From positions 188,341-226,195 of the forward strand of contig NZ_BMVJ01000005.1 of NCBI RefSeq assembly GCF_014650655.1: a stretch of 37,855 bases of DNA, given 5' to 3'. This DNA is from Streptomyces anandii JCM 4720. GTDB lineage: Bacteria; Actinomycetota; Actinomycetes; Streptomycetales; Streptomycetaceae. Within the stretch, counting starts at the first letter, position 1. The number at the start of each line of letters is the position of its first letter. Positions 1-9,153 of the stretch are shown here, one piece after another. Both the position numbers and the translations under genes were made by a program. The notes under the pieces are model-generated. The model had not been told where the DNA came from. It worked only from the letters and a program-made list of their open reading frames with translations, and did not search any database.

Positions 1-459
1 GTCCATGGTGACCGGCCGGCCGGCCCGTGCGAAGTGGACCGCGGACGTCGACGCCCTCATCAACGAACCGTTGCCGGCCGCCCGTTGATTGACCTGGAAG
101 TGGACCGCGGCGGCCTGATCCCACGGCATGCCGTTCGTCAGTACGTCCTCGGTCTGCAGACCGATGTCTTTCGGATCGGCTCCCGCCCACCGCTGGAAGC
201 GGGCGAAGACGTCCGCCAGGTCCAGCCCGCCCCGCTGCAGCAGCGACTCCGCGACAAGCACGGCCATCTGTGTGTCATCCGTGGCCTCACCCGGTTCCCA
301 GCCTCCGCCCCCACACATCTCGCCACCGCACCCGGCATCCGGGAACCGGGCGGAGAAGGCACCCGGAGGGCCGAACTCGAAGGGGGCTCCCAGCGCGTCC
401 CCCACCGCCGAACCGACGACCGCCGCGACGGCGTGCTCCCTGCGCTTGATGTGTTCCAC
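1..459 (-). CDS. ADP-ribosylglycohydrolase family protein (3' part beyond window)
   Basis: Reading leftwards from a GTG at 459 there are 153 open codons up to the window edge, so the C-terminus is missing. The start (VEHIKRREHAVAAVVGSAVG) and the following DALGAPFEF fit the N-terminus of DraG/ARH-type ADP-ribosylglycohydrolases, which remove ADP-ribose from proteins or nucleic acids using two Mg ions. The metal-binding motif ATDDTQM is present near residue 60, and NGSLMR, a second family motif, near residue 135. The family is usually 250-350 residues, so about half is seen. No Shine-Dalgarno sequence is obvious before the GTG. The family assignment is firm; the substrate cannot be told. Confidence 0.85.
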   Translation of the reverse strand, partial: MEHIKRREHAVAAVVGSAVGDALGAPFEFGPPGAFSARFPDAGCGGEMCGGGGWEPGEATDDTQMAVLVAESLLQRGGLDLADVFARFQRWAGADPKDIGLQTEDVLTNGMPWDQAAAVHFQVNQRAAGNGSLMRASTSAVHFARAGRPVTMD

Positions 460-603
460 CCGGGCAGGCTATCCGCGTCAGCCCGCAGAGGTCCGTGCAT
501 TTTTGTCGCTGGGCCGCCGGGGCCCGCCTCTCGCTTCCGTTCGTTCGGCTGTCGGATGCGAGCGGGTGTGTGCGGGGTAACCGCTGTGCCGCCCCGCCCG
601 CCG

Positions 604-846
604 ATCCGGACGCCGGGCTCGCGGAGCCGGCCGCGAAGATCGACGCGGAGTACCGACATCAAGGGCAGGCACGTCCTGATCGTCGAGGACATCATCGATT
701 CCGGGCCGGCCCTGTCCTGGCTGATCTCCAACCTCGGCTCGCGTAAGCCCGCCTCCCTGAAGGTGTGCACGCTGCCGCGCGAGCCCGAGGCCGCGGAGGT
801 CGCCACCGACGTCGAGCGGGTGGGCTTCGACATCCCCGGTTCATGA
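604..846 (+). pseudogene. hpt: hpt (hypoxanthine phosphoribosyltransferase) relic with internal deletion
   Basis: Two pieces of an Hpt protein lie next to each other in different frames. The first (about 606-653) reads DAGLAEPAAKIDAEY, matching the early helix of actinobacterial Hpt. Directly after it, from 652, another frame reads TDIKGRHVLIVEDIIDSG, the PRPP-binding loop and its lead-in, and continues to FDIPGS and a stop at 844-846. By memory of the family, about 60-70 residues between the two pieces and the last 20-30 residues are missing. The result cannot encode an enzyme. Actinomycetes keep a core hpt near ftsH/tilS, so this is most likely a decayed extra copy. The exact boundaries are inferred from remembered family sequence, not from an alignment. 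Confidence 0.75.
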
Positions 847-954
847 CCGTTCAACACTTGGCATCGAGAGACGTTTGCGGGCTTCTTCGCCGTGCGGCGG
901 GTCCGGGGCTCTAGCGTCGGTTGCCTGCACGGGACGGGCAGGGGAGGCACCGTC

Positions 955-3039
955 ATGAACGTTCCATCCGATGCGCTGGACCGCGTCCGCTCGGCGCTGC
1001 GGCAGGCGTGCAGCCCCTGGGAGGTGTCGGCGGCGCTGGCCGGCTCCTGCGCCTGGCTCGGAGTGGTCGGGTGGGCGCTGATACTGGCGCAGGAGGACGG
1101 CAGTCACCTGTTCCCGTGCGGCATCAGCGGACTGCCCCCGGTGTGGGAGCCTCCGCTGCGGCCCCTGGAACGCACCGGCGGCTGGCCCGTCTGCCTCGCG
1201 GCCCTCGGCCGGGTGTGGACCAGTCACGGTTTCGAGCGCCCCTACCCCGTCCCGCTGGCAATCGCTCCGGCCGCCGCGGCGGCCCTGCCCCTGCACAAGT
1301 CGCAGGGCGCGCTGGTGGCCGTCCGGCCGGGCACGGAGCCGTTCGACGACGCGGAGCAGACCTTCCTCTCCGCGGTCGCCCAGGAGGTGTCGGACACGCT
1401 GACCGGCCTGCTCACCGAATCGAAAGCCCTGCCGCAGCTGCGGCAGGTCGAGCGCGGGGCCTTCACGCTGGACCTGAGCCGGAACGAGATCGTGTGCGAC
1501 CGCGTCTTCGCCGGGCAGCACCTCCTGCCCGGCCCGGGACGGCACGCCCTGACCGCCGCCCTGGCCGCGCTGCCCGCCACCGACCTGCCGCAGGCCCAGC
1601 AACTCCTTGGGCGCCTGCGGCAGGAGCCCGGCACCTACGAAGTCGTCTACCGGGTCCTCGGGCCCGAGGGCGTACGCACCCTGCAGGCCCGCTGTTCCCG
1701 CGCCGGCGACGCCCGCGACCGGGTGGTGCTCGCCGGCCATGTCACCGACATCACCCGCGACATGGACGATGCCGCCTCACGGGACGACCGCATGCAGCGC
1801 CAGATGCGCCGCGCCGAGCAGATACGCGCCCTCGCCTCCGCGTGCGCCTCGGCCGGCGGCACCAGTGAGCTGGCCGCGGCGGCCTGCGACGTACTGGCCG
1901 TCTTCGGCGCCGACGCCATCGTCCTCGCGGAGGCGGCCGACCAGCGCGTTCGGATACTGACCAGTCACGGTCAGCGCGAAGGCCATCTGGACGCGCTGCG
2001 GGACGTGGCCCTGAGCGCGAGCACCCCTCTCACCGACGCGTTGCGCCGGAACCGCGCCGTCTTCCTCGCCTCCCACGACGCGCTCATCGCGGCCTACCCG
2101 CACTACGCCAACAGCGCACCGCGCCTGGAGCGGCAGGCGTGGGCCGCCGTGCCCATCCCGCTGTCGGACCCCGACGCGAACCCGGCCGCCTGCATGCTGT
2201 CCTTCACCCGCCCGCACGCCTTCACCGCCGAGGACCACGCCCTGCTCATCGCCGCCGTGGGCCTGCTCGGCCGGGCCCTGGACCGCTGCCGCACCTGGGA
2301 CGCGGAACACGCGCGCGCCCTCGCCCTGCAAAAGGGCCTGCTCCCCGCCGGACTCCCGGCCCTGCCGGGGACCGAGCTCGGCGCGTTCTACCTGCCCGCC
2401 GCGGCGGGCGCCTACGCCGGGGGAGACTGGTACGACGCCTTCACCACCCGTGACGGCCGCTGTCTGCTCGCCATCGGCGACGTCGAAGGCCACGACACCC
2501 ACGCCGCCTCCCTCATGGGCCGGGTGCGCACCGCCATCCGCGCCTACGCCGTGCTCACCGACGACCCCGCCGAACTCCTGCACCACACCAACCGGTTGCT
2601 GACCGCGGACAACGACAGCGACCCCGGGCGGGCCCGTACCGCCACCTGCTGCATCGTCGTACTGGAACCCGCGACCGGACACGCACGCTGCGCCACCGCC
2701 GGACACCCCCGGCCGCTGGTGCACACGAAGGAGCGCGGTGTCCGGGAACTCGCCGCGGCCACCGGCCTGTCGCTGGGCATCTTCGCCGACAGCACCTACC
2801 GCTCCACCCGCCACCGGCTCGCCGACGGCGCGCAGCTCCTGCTCTACACCGACGGCCTCAGCGACCGGCCGGGCATCCAGCCCCGACGCGCTCGCGGCCT
2901 CCTGCACAACGCTCTTCGCCGGGCCGCCGCACTCCCCGTCGACACTGCCCTGCCGCACATCACCGCCCACTGCCTGGACGGCTCCCGCGCGGCCGACGAC
3001 TGCGCCCTGCTCCTGCTGCGCCGCCCTTCCACCGCCTGA
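955..3039 (+). CDS. PAS/GAF-domain PP2C (SpoIIE-type) serine phosphatase
   Basis: A 694-residue cytoplasmic protein with sensory modules followed by a PP2C phosphatase domain. Residues 1-140 look like a degenerate GAF domain, 150-265 PAS-like (ending HVTDITRDMDD), 290-440 a GAF domain, and 460-690 the PP2C domain with GGDWYD, GDVEGHD, LLYTDGLSDRPG and DDCALLLL. Such proteins usually dephosphorylate anti-sigma-factor antagonists. The usual GHG after GDV is GHD here, although the metal-binding aspartate is kept. The ATG at 955 is chosen because GGGGAGG lies 6-8 bases upstream; an in-frame extension to 892 lacks such a site. No STAS or anti-sigma gene is adjacent, so its partner is unknown. Confidence 0.88.
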   Translation: MNVPSDALDRVRSALRQACSPWEVSAALAGSCAWLGVVGWALILAQEDGSHLFPCGISGLPPVWEPPLRPLERTGGWPVCLAALGRVWTSHGFERPYPVPLAIAPAAAAALPLHKSQGALVAVRPGTEPFDDAEQTFLSAVAQEVSDTLTGLLTESKALPQLRQVERGAFTLDLSRNEIVCDRVFAGQHLLPGPGRHALTAALAALPATDLPQAQQLLGRLRQEPGTYEVVYRVLGPEGVRTLQARCSRAGDARDRVVLAGHVTDITRDMDDAASRDDRMQRQMRRAEQIRALASACASAGGTSELAAAACDVLAVFGADAIVLAEAADQRVRILTSHGQREGHLDALRDVALSASTPLTDALRRNRAVFLASHDALIAAYPHYANSAPRLERQAWAAVPIPLSDPDANPAACMLSFTRPHAFTAEDHALLIAAVGLLGRALDRCRTWDAEHARALALQKGLLPAGLPALPGTELGAFYLPAAAGAYAGGDWYDAFTTRDGRCLLAIGDVEGHDTHAASLMGRVRTAIRAYAVLTDDPAELLHHTNRLLTADNDSDPGRARTATCCIVVLEPATGHARCATAGHPRPLVHTKERGVRELAAATGLSLGIFADSTYRSTRHRLADGAQLLLYTDGLSDRPGIQPRRARGLLHNALRRAAALPVDTALPHITAHCLDGSRAADDCALLLLRRPSTA

Positions 3040-3119
3040 TGCTCCCGGCCGCACGTGGCCCACGGGGTCGTGGCCCCTGCCCGCGCCGATCGGGATCCGC
3101 GTCCGGCGCGCGGCCGTAC

Positions 3120-3296
3120 GGCGCTCACCGGGCGCAGTCGTACGGCGGCGTCCAGGCCGGTGCCGGGAGCCGGATGCGGGGTGATGTCGCCGCCGGAGGC
3201 GTGGACCAGGTGGCGGACGACGGGCAGGGCGAGGCCGGTGCCGTCGTGCTGGGAGCCGGAGGCGCGCCAGAAGCGGTCGAAGGCGCGGGAGGGCGC
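3120..3296 (-). pseudogene. Histidine kinase C-terminal relic (HATPase_c)
   Basis: On the minus strand about 58 codons read like the end of a two-component sensor kinase: AFDRFWRASGSQHDGTGLAL, then PVVRHLVHASGGDITPHPAP and LDAAVRLRPV. These match the F-box (FDRFWR), G2 box (GTGLAL) and final strand of the ATPase domain. Nothing upstream in this frame resembles the H-box, N-box or G1 box, and the frame carries on without homology into the 3' end of the opposing phosphatase gene. It is a fragment rather than a gene. The rest of the 3040-3586 interval shows no further gene; a TAGATT at 3486-3491 could be a -10 element for the next gene. Confidence 0.6.
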
Positions 3297-3586
3297 GTCC
3301 GTTGAGCGCCGGCCCAGCGAACGGAAAGCGGAAGTCCAGCGGTTCCCCGAAGTTCGCCACCGATCACCGATCCATTCAGCGCCCGACCGGCGGCTCGCGG
3401 CTCGCGACTCGCGCTGGTGCGCGGGCCGCGCGGGTCGGCGTGGAGGAGAGGCGCCGGCCGGTGTCGCGCGGCCGGATTCGTTTGCTAGATTGCGCAGCCA
3501 GGCAACTGACGTGCTCCCGCGTCGCCCGCCGTGCAACGCCGCTGATCGCCCGTTCCGCCGGGCCCGACCGTTCGTGGGAGTGGGAA

Positions 3587-5302
3587 ATGAGCGACCCGTG
3601 GGACGGCCCCCGGGGCCAGGCCACAAGAAGCCGCACCTCGCCAGTGCCCCGGCAGCGCGACGCCGAGCCCGGCGCGGGACGGCCCACGGACGGGCGGGTC
3701 GCGTCCGCGTCGATGAGGGCGTCCCGTGCGAGAGGCGGGCACGGTGCGCGGTCCCGGCCCACGAGCCGGGCCGGCCGCGCGCTGCGGATCGGCGGAATCG
3801 GCCTGGCGCTGCTCGCGCTGGGCGCGACCGGCGCCGGCTGGTGGGTCTACCAGCACCTGAACGGCAACATCAACAGCGTCTCCCTCGACGGCAAGGGCGG
3901 CACGGAGAAGGCGGACGCGTTCGGCCGCACCCCGATCAACATCCTCGTCATCGGCTCGGACGGCCGGACCAGCTCGGAGGACTGCCGGCTGGGCGGCGGG
4001 TGCGCACAGACAGGTGTGCAGACGCAGACCAGCAGCAACGCGGACGTGGAGATGGTGGTGCACATATCCGCCGACCGCTCCAACGCCACCGTGATGAGCA
4101 TTCCCCGCGACACCATGACCCGGGTCCCGGCCTGCGCGGACGCGAAGTCCGGCCGGAGCACGGCCGCCTACTACGGCCAGATCAACAGCGCCCTGCAGTA
4201 CGGCCCCGCCTGTCAGGTGGCCACCGTCCACCAGCTCACGGGCATCCCCATCGACCACTTCGTCAAGCTGGACTTCGCGGGTGTGGTGAGGATGTCCGAC
4301 GCAGTCGGCGGTGTGTCCGTGTGTGTCAGCGACAACGTCTACGACACCTACTCGCACCTGAAACTCGCCAAGGGCACCCACACCCTCAAGGGAGTCGCGG
4401 CCCTGGAGTTCGTCCGCTCCCGGCACGGCTTCGGCGACGGCAGCGACCTGGGCCGCACCGGCACGCAGCACCTCTTCCTGAGCGCGGTGATGCGTAAACT
4501 CAAGAGCGCCGGCACGCTCACCGACCCCACGGCGGTCTACGGCCTCGCGGACGCCGCCACCAAGGCCCTGACCGTGGACGACGCCCTCGGAAGCGTCAAG
4601 AAACTGGTCGGGCTGGCCTTGGACGTCAACAAGGTTCCGGCCCGCCGGATGACGTTCACGACGATGCCGACCGCACCCGATCCGGCCAACCGGGACAGAG
4701 TCGTCGTGGGCGCGGGCGCCAAGGCGCTCTTCGCGGCCGTCGCCGGCGACCGGTCGCTGACCACCGGCTCGGGCGGCAAGTCCGCGACGGCCGCCCCGAG
4801 CGCGAAGGCCACCGCCGCGTCCGCCGTGCCGGCCTCCCGGATCGCCGTGACCGTCGAGAACGGCACCGCCATCACCGGCCGCGCCTCCGCCGTCGCCACC
4901 GCCCTCACCGGCCAGGGCTTCAGCCCCGCCACGACCACGAGGAACGCCCCGGCCCCCGCCACCAGTACGACGCTCACCTACGGCGCCGGACAGGAGGCCG
5001 AGGCCCGGACGGCCGCGGAGGCCCTGGGCCTGCCCGCCTCGCAGCTGAGACAGGGGACCGGCCGCGGTCTGACCCTTGTCGTCGGCGGCGACTGGCCCAG
5101 CGGCACCACCTACCCGGACAACTCCCCGCCCGCAGCCGCCGATTCGGGCACGGCGGTTCCCGACGCCCACGCCCGGACCGCCGACCAGGCCAGAACCTGC
5201 GCACCGGTGAGCCCCTACAAGACGGTCAACCTCGACGGCACCCCCATGACCCCTTCCCAGGCGTACGCGGCGGCGAGAGGGGTTCCGGACTCGGACGCCT
5301 GA
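3587..5302 (+). CDS. LytR-CpsA-Psr (LCP) family cell-wall glycopolymer ligase
   Basis: A 571-residue single-pass membrane protein. Residues 1-64 are a cytoplasmic Arg/Ser/Pro-rich tail, 65-88 a membrane helix (IGLALLALGATGAGWWVY), about 110-300 the extracellular LCP domain with LVIGSDGR, VMSIPRDT and FVRSRHGFGDGSDLGR, and about 430-530 a LytR_C domain after an Ala/Thr/Ser linker. LCP enzymes transfer undecaprenyl-linked wall polymers onto peptidoglycan; the conserved Arg and Asp residues that hold the pyrophosphate are visible. The ATG at 3587 follows a GGGAGTGGGA purine stretch, and the open frame upstream to 3302 has no homology. It is transcribed alone. Confidence 0.9.
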   Translation: MSDPWDGPRGQATRSRTSPVPRQRDAEPGAGRPTDGRVASASMRASRARGGHGARSRPTSRAGRALRIGGIGLALLALGATGAGWWVYQHLNGNINSVSLDGKGGTEKADAFGRTPINILVIGSDGRTSSEDCRLGGGCAQTGVQTQTSSNADVEMVVHISADRSNATVMSIPRDTMTRVPACADAKSGRSTAAYYGQINSALQYGPACQVATVHQLTGIPIDHFVKLDFAGVVRMSDAVGGVSVCVSDNVYDTYSHLKLAKGTHTLKGVAALEFVRSRHGFGDGSDLGRTGTQHLFLSAVMRKLKSAGTLTDPTAVYGLADAATKALTVDDALGSVKKLVGLALDVNKVPARRMTFTTMPTAPDPANRDRVVVGAGAKALFAAVAGDRSLTTGSGGKSATAAPSAKATAASAVPASRIAVTVENGTAITGRASAVATALTGQGFSPATTTRNAPAPATSTTLTYGAGQEAEARTAAEALGLPASQLRQGTGRGLTLVVGGDWPSGTTYPDNSPPAAADSGTAVPDAHARTADQARTCAPVSPYKTVNLDGTPMTPSQAYAAARGVPDSDA

Positions 5303-5407
5303 GAGCCCAACAGCCTTCGCGAGCACGGGCGTTGCGCGCGGGGCCGGCCGTCGGTGTCACAGAGCGGCGACGGCGACCACCGCGTCCGCCCGTCCCGCCC
5401 CGGCGGC

Positions 5408-5756
5408 GGCACCCTGATCAGTGCCCTCGCCCCCGACACCGCGGCCCTCCGCCGCCGCCTGGAACATCTGCGTGATCGCCTACGCCGTACGGCAGCGGCG
5501 CTCCGGGACCCGCCACTCGGCCCCGCGCTACCTGCTCCTGCCCGCCGCCGGCGCCGCGGTCGACGTCTACCTGATCACCCAGCTCGGCGGCACCGCCGTG
5601 CGGCTCGGCCTCGGCTGGCTGCTCATCGGCATCCTCTGGCTCGCGGTCATCACCAAGGGCTTCCGCCGCCCCACCCCCGGACTGCGGCTCCGCGAGGCCG
5701 GGAACAGCGGCGCCGGGGAGCCGGGAGCCGCCGACTCCCTCCAGCCCACGGCGTGA
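5408..5756 (+). pseudogene. APC-family amino-acid permease C-terminal relic
   Basis: From 5460 one frame reads WNICVIAYAVRQRRSG, then APRYLLLPAAGAAVDVYLIT, TAVRLGLGWLLIGILWLAVI and a polar tail to a TGA at 5754-5756. This resembles the last two membrane helices of amino acid-polyamine-organocation permeases. Just upstream, in another frame from about 5411, TLISALAPDTAAL looks like the preceding helix, so a frameshift lies near 5450. The other ten or so helices are absent and there is no credible start; an ATG-like start at 5421 would give only 111 residues. Best read as a decayed permease. The remaining bases between 5303 and 5407 hold nothing recognisable. Confidence 0.5.
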
Positions 5757-5763
5757 ACCGTGC

Positions 5764-5802
5764 CCGGGGCTCCCTGCCGCGTGGTGCGGCGGGGAGCCCC
5801 GG
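5764..5802. terminator. 17-bp stem-loop, bidirectional terminator candidate
   Basis: The arms 5764-5780 and 5786-5802 pair over 17 positions (one G-U) around a 5-base loop. It sits between the permease relic (+) and the 3' end of the carboxylase gene (-), where both transcripts would end. No U-tract follows, as is common in streptomycetes. Confidence 0.75.
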
Positions 5803-5820
5803 CTCGCGCGTCACCAGGCG

Positions 5821-8800
5821 TCACCAGGTGTCGATGCCGGGCCGGCGCTCGCTGTTGACCCAGTGGTCCCGCGGCGGTGCGGGCCTGGCGAGGAGGGCGG
5901 CCGCGACGACCGTCCGGGTCTCGGCCGGGTCGATCACGTCGTCGATCTCCAGATGGCGCGCGGTGTTGACCGCGCCGCCCTGTTCGTAGCCGAGGGCGAC
6001 GAGCCTGTCGAACTCGCGTTGCCGCTCCGCCGGATCGCCGATCGCCGCGAGGAAGTCCCGCGCGCCGAGCCGTACGGCCCCCTCGATGCCCATGCCGCCG
6101 AACTCGCCGGTCGGCCAGCTGACGGTCATGGCGGTGTTGTGGAACCCACCGGCCGCCATGGCCATGGCGCCCAGCCCGTACGCCTTGCGCAGGACGACCG
6201 TCACGACGGGCACGGTCATGTTCGCGCCGAGGACGAAGAGGCGCGAGAAGTGCCGTACGGCCGCCTGCTTCTCCGACTCCGGTCCCACCATGAACCCCGG
6301 GGTGTCGCACAGGGACACGACGGGCAGCGCGTAGGCGTCGCAGAGCTGGAGGAACCGGGCGATCTTATCCGCGGCGCGCGCGTCGAGGGCTCCGCCGCCC
6401 GCCGACGGCTGGTTGGCGACGACGCCGACCGGCCGGCCGTCGAGACGGGCGAGCGCGGTGACGGCCGCGGTGCCGAAGCCCGCCCGCAGCTCCAGGACCG
6501 AACCGGTGTCGAACAGCCCGGCGAGGACCTTCCGCACGTCGTACACGTGCTTGCGGTTCTCGGGAACGACGTGGCGCAGCAGCCGCTGATCGGGCGCCTC
6601 GGACTCCGGCAGGTCCCCCTGGAAGTAGCTCAGGTACCGACGGGCGACCGCCGCCGCCTCGGCCTCGTCCGCGACGACCACGTCCACCACGCCGTTGCGG
6701 CTCTGCACCGTGACCGGGCCGACCTCCTCGGGCGCGAAGGAGCCCAGGCCGCCGCCCTCGATCATCGCCGGGCCGCCCATGCCGATCGTGGAGTCCTCCG
6801 TGGCGATGACGACGTCGCAGGTGCCCAGCAGGGCGGCGTTCCCGGCGAAACACCTGCCGGCCGCGATGCCGACGGTGGGGACCCTACCGCTCAGCCGGCC
6901 CATGGAGACGAAGGTCGTCAGATGCAGCCCCGCCACGACCGGCACGTCGGTGTCGTTGGGTCTGCCGCCTCCGCCCTCCGCGAAGAGGATCACCGGATGC
7001 CGCCGCCGGTGGGCGATCTCCAGCAGACGGTCGGTCTTGCGGTGGTTGTAGTACCCCTGGGTCCCGGCCATCACCGTGTAGTCGTACGCCAGCACGGCGC
7101 ACGTCGAGCGGTCCTCCGGGAAGACGTCGCCGTTGACGCGCCCCAGGCCGGTGACGATGCCGTCCGCCGGGGACTTGGCCTCCAGGTCGGCCGGTTCACG
7201 CCGGTTGCGCTGAGCGGCGACCGCGAAACCGCCGTACTCGACGAGCAGACCGCCGTCCGTGACGGCGGCGATGTTCTCCCGCGCGGTGCGCTGCCCGCGC
7301 CGGTGCCGTCGGGCGACCGCCTCCGGCCGGGCCTCGTCGAGCCTTCGCCGCCGCCGCTCCAGCAGTGCTTCAAGATCCGGTCGTATGCGGGCGGGGTCGA
7401 CGGGGGAGCCGTCGCCGTCCGCGTCCCCGGTGGCGTCCCCGGTCAGTTCCAGGACGACGAGGGTGTCACCCTCACTCACCGTCTCGCCGGGCGGGACCGC
7501 CACGGCGCCGACCACGCCGGCCGCCGGCGCCCGGACCGGGTACTGCATCTTCATGGCCTCCACGGTGAACAGCGCGTCGCCGCGCGCCACCGTCTGCCCC
7601 GGCACCACGTCGACCGCGAAGACCACACCGCCCAGGGGCGCGCGGACCGCGTGGCCGCCGGGCGGGACGCTCTCGTGCCGGCCGGCGGGGAAGGCGTCGG
7701 CCGGCGGGGGAGAGGAGACCGGTTCCAAGCCGGCGGCCCGTCGCAGCAGTGCGTCCGTGTTGCGTTCGACCCATGCGGTGTCGCAGACGCCCGCGGCGAA
7801 GTCCGGGTGCGCGAGTACGGCCCGCTGGAACGCCAGGTTGGTCCCCACCCCTTCGATACGGCACTCGGCGAGGGCGTGGGAGGCGAGCCGCACCGCTGCC
7901 TCGGCGTCCGGGGCGTGGGTGACCACCTTCGCCAGCAGCGAGTCGTAGCGGGGGTTGAGGGCGAGACCGCGGTAGCCCGCGGCCTCGACACGCACACCGG
8001 CGCCCGTCGCCGTCTCGAACTCGGTGACGGTGCCCGTGGCGGGAACGACCTCGCCACCCGGGCGCGGCTCCTCCGCGTTGATCCGCACCTGGACGGCGTG
8101 ACCCCGCGGGTCCGGCACGTCGGGCTGCTCCAGCCGCAGGTCCGCCAGGGAGGCGCCGCCCGCGAGACGCAACTGCAGGACGACCAGGTCGACGCCGAGC
8201 ACCTCCTCCGTGACGGTGTGCTCGACCTGCAGGCGGGGGTTGGTCTCGATGAAGTGGAAGCCGCCGTCCGGCTGCGCGAGGAACTCGACGGTTGCCACCC
8301 CGGTCACGCCTGCCGCCGCTCCGAGGCGTACGGCCGCCTCCAGCATCCGCGCGCGTGCCTCACCGGCCAGGACCCTGCTCGGGGCCGACTCGATCAGCTT
8401 CTGGTGGCGGCGCTGGATACTGCAGTCCCGGTCCCACAGATGGGCGACCCGCCCCTGGCGGTCACCCACGAGCTGCACCTCCACGTGGTGGGCACGCGGG
8501 AGGAAACGCTCGATGTAGAGGTCGCCGTTCCCGAAGGCCTGCCGTGCCTCGGCGGCGCACTCGGCGAACGCCCGCTCGACCCCGCCGCGGTCGCGGACCA
8601 CGCGCACACCGCGGCCACCGCCGCCGGACACGGCCTTGACGACGACGGCCGCCTCGGCGCCGAATTCGCCGGCCTCGCGGTCCCAGAAGGACAACATCTC
8701 GCCCACCGTGGTGGGTCGTCCGGTGCCCGGCACCACCGGCACGCCGGTGTCCGCGGCCAGCCGGCGGGCGCGCGCCTTGTCCCCGAAGAGCTCCAGGGTC

Positions 8801-9153
8801 TCGGCGGTGGGGCCGACGAACAGGACACCCGCGTCCCGGCAGGCCCGGGCGAGTTCCGGGCTCTCGGACAGGAACCCGTACCCCGGGTGCAGCGCGTCCG
8901 CCCCCGCGTCGACGGCGGCCTTCACCACCGCCTCGACGTCCAGATAGGCGGCGGGACCGGTGCCCGCCAGCACCTGGAGCTCGTCGCAGCGCCGGACGTG
9001 GAGGGAGGCTCCGTCGTCGGACGACCGCACGCCCACCGTCGCGATCCCCAGGGCCCGGCCCGCCCTGAGGACACGGCAGGCGACCTCGCCCCGGTTGGCG
9101 ACCAGCAGCTTCCGGATCGGGCGGACCGGGGGGACGGAGGCCGTGGCGGTCAT
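5821..9153 (-). CDS. Single-chain biotin-dependent acyl-CoA carboxylase (BC-BCCP-CT fusion)
   Basis: A 1110-residue protein holding all three activities of an acyl-CoA carboxylase. Residues 12-460 are a biotin carboxylase (LLVANRGEVACRVLRAGR, ATP-grasp loop SGGGGRG, HHVEVQL, DCSIQRRHQKLIESAP, FIETNPRLQVEHTVTEE). Residues 500-570 are a biotinyl domain with EAMKMQY, so Lys535 is the biotin site. Residues 585-1110 are a carboxyltransferase of the acetyl/propionyl-CoA carboxylase type. Actinobacteria mostly use separate alpha and beta subunits, so the fusion is notable. The ATG at 9151-9153 overlaps the stop of the upstream oxidoreductase (ATGA), implying coupled translation. The acyl-CoA substrate cannot be told from sequence. 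Confidence 0.9.
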   Translation of the reverse strand: MTATASVPPVRPIRKLLVANRGEVACRVLRAGRALGIATVGVRSSDDGASLHVRRCDELQVLAGTGPAAYLDVEAVVKAAVDAGADALHPGYGFLSESPELARACRDAGVLFVGPTAETLELFGDKARARRLAADTGVPVVPGTGRPTTVGEMLSFWDREAGEFGAEAAVVVKAVSGGGGRGVRVVRDRGGVERAFAECAAEARQAFGNGDLYIERFLPRAHHVEVQLVGDRQGRVAHLWDRDCSIQRRHQKLIESAPSRVLAGEARARMLEAAVRLGAAAGVTGVATVEFLAQPDGGFHFIETNPRLQVEHTVTEEVLGVDLVVLQLRLAGGASLADLRLEQPDVPDPRGHAVQVRINAEEPRPGGEVVPATGTVTEFETATGAGVRVEAAGYRGLALNPRYDSLLAKVVTHAPDAEAAVRLASHALAECRIEGVGTNLAFQRAVLAHPDFAAGVCDTAWVERNTDALLRRAAGLEPVSSPPPADAFPAGRHESVPPGGHAVRAPLGGVVFAVDVVPGQTVARGDALFTVEAMKMQYPVRAPAAGVVGAVAVPPGETVSEGDTLVVLELTGDATGDADGDGSPVDPARIRPDLEALLERRRRRLDEARPEAVARRHRRGQRTARENIAAVTDGGLLVEYGGFAVAAQRNRREPADLEAKSPADGIVTGLGRVNGDVFPEDRSTCAVLAYDYTVMAGTQGYYNHRKTDRLLEIAHRRRHPVILFAEGGGGRPNDTDVPVVAGLHLTTFVSMGRLSGRVPTVGIAAGRCFAGNAALLGTCDVVIATEDSTIGMGGPAMIEGGGLGSFAPEEVGPVTVQSRNGVVDVVVADEAEAAAVARRYLSYFQGDLPESEAPDQRLLRHVVPENRKHVYDVRKVLAGLFDTGSVLELRAGFGTAAVTALARLDGRPVGVVANQPSAGGGALDARAADKIARFLQLCDAYALPVVSLCDTPGFMVGPESEKQAAVRHFSRLFVLGANMTVPVVTVVLRKAYGLGAMAMAAGGFHNTAMTVSWPTGEFGGMGIEGAVRLGARDFLAAIGDPAERQREFDRLVALGYEQGGAVNTARHLEIDDVIDPAETRTVVAAALLARPAPPRDHWVNSERRPGIDTW

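Noticed and set aside
870..905. GTTTGC...GGGTCC as a sigma-B type promoter of the PP2C gene
   Set aside because: The distance between the boxes is about 20 bases, too long for the GNNT-N14-16-GGGTA pattern.
3485..5326. A 613-codon open frame on the minus strand over the LCP gene
   Set aside because: Mirror frame of the LCP gene; low-complexity Gly/Val/Arg product with no family.
5421..5756. A stand-alone 111-residue membrane protein gene
   Set aside because: Its helices match the end of a permease and the matching preceding helix is in another frame, so it is better explained as a relic.
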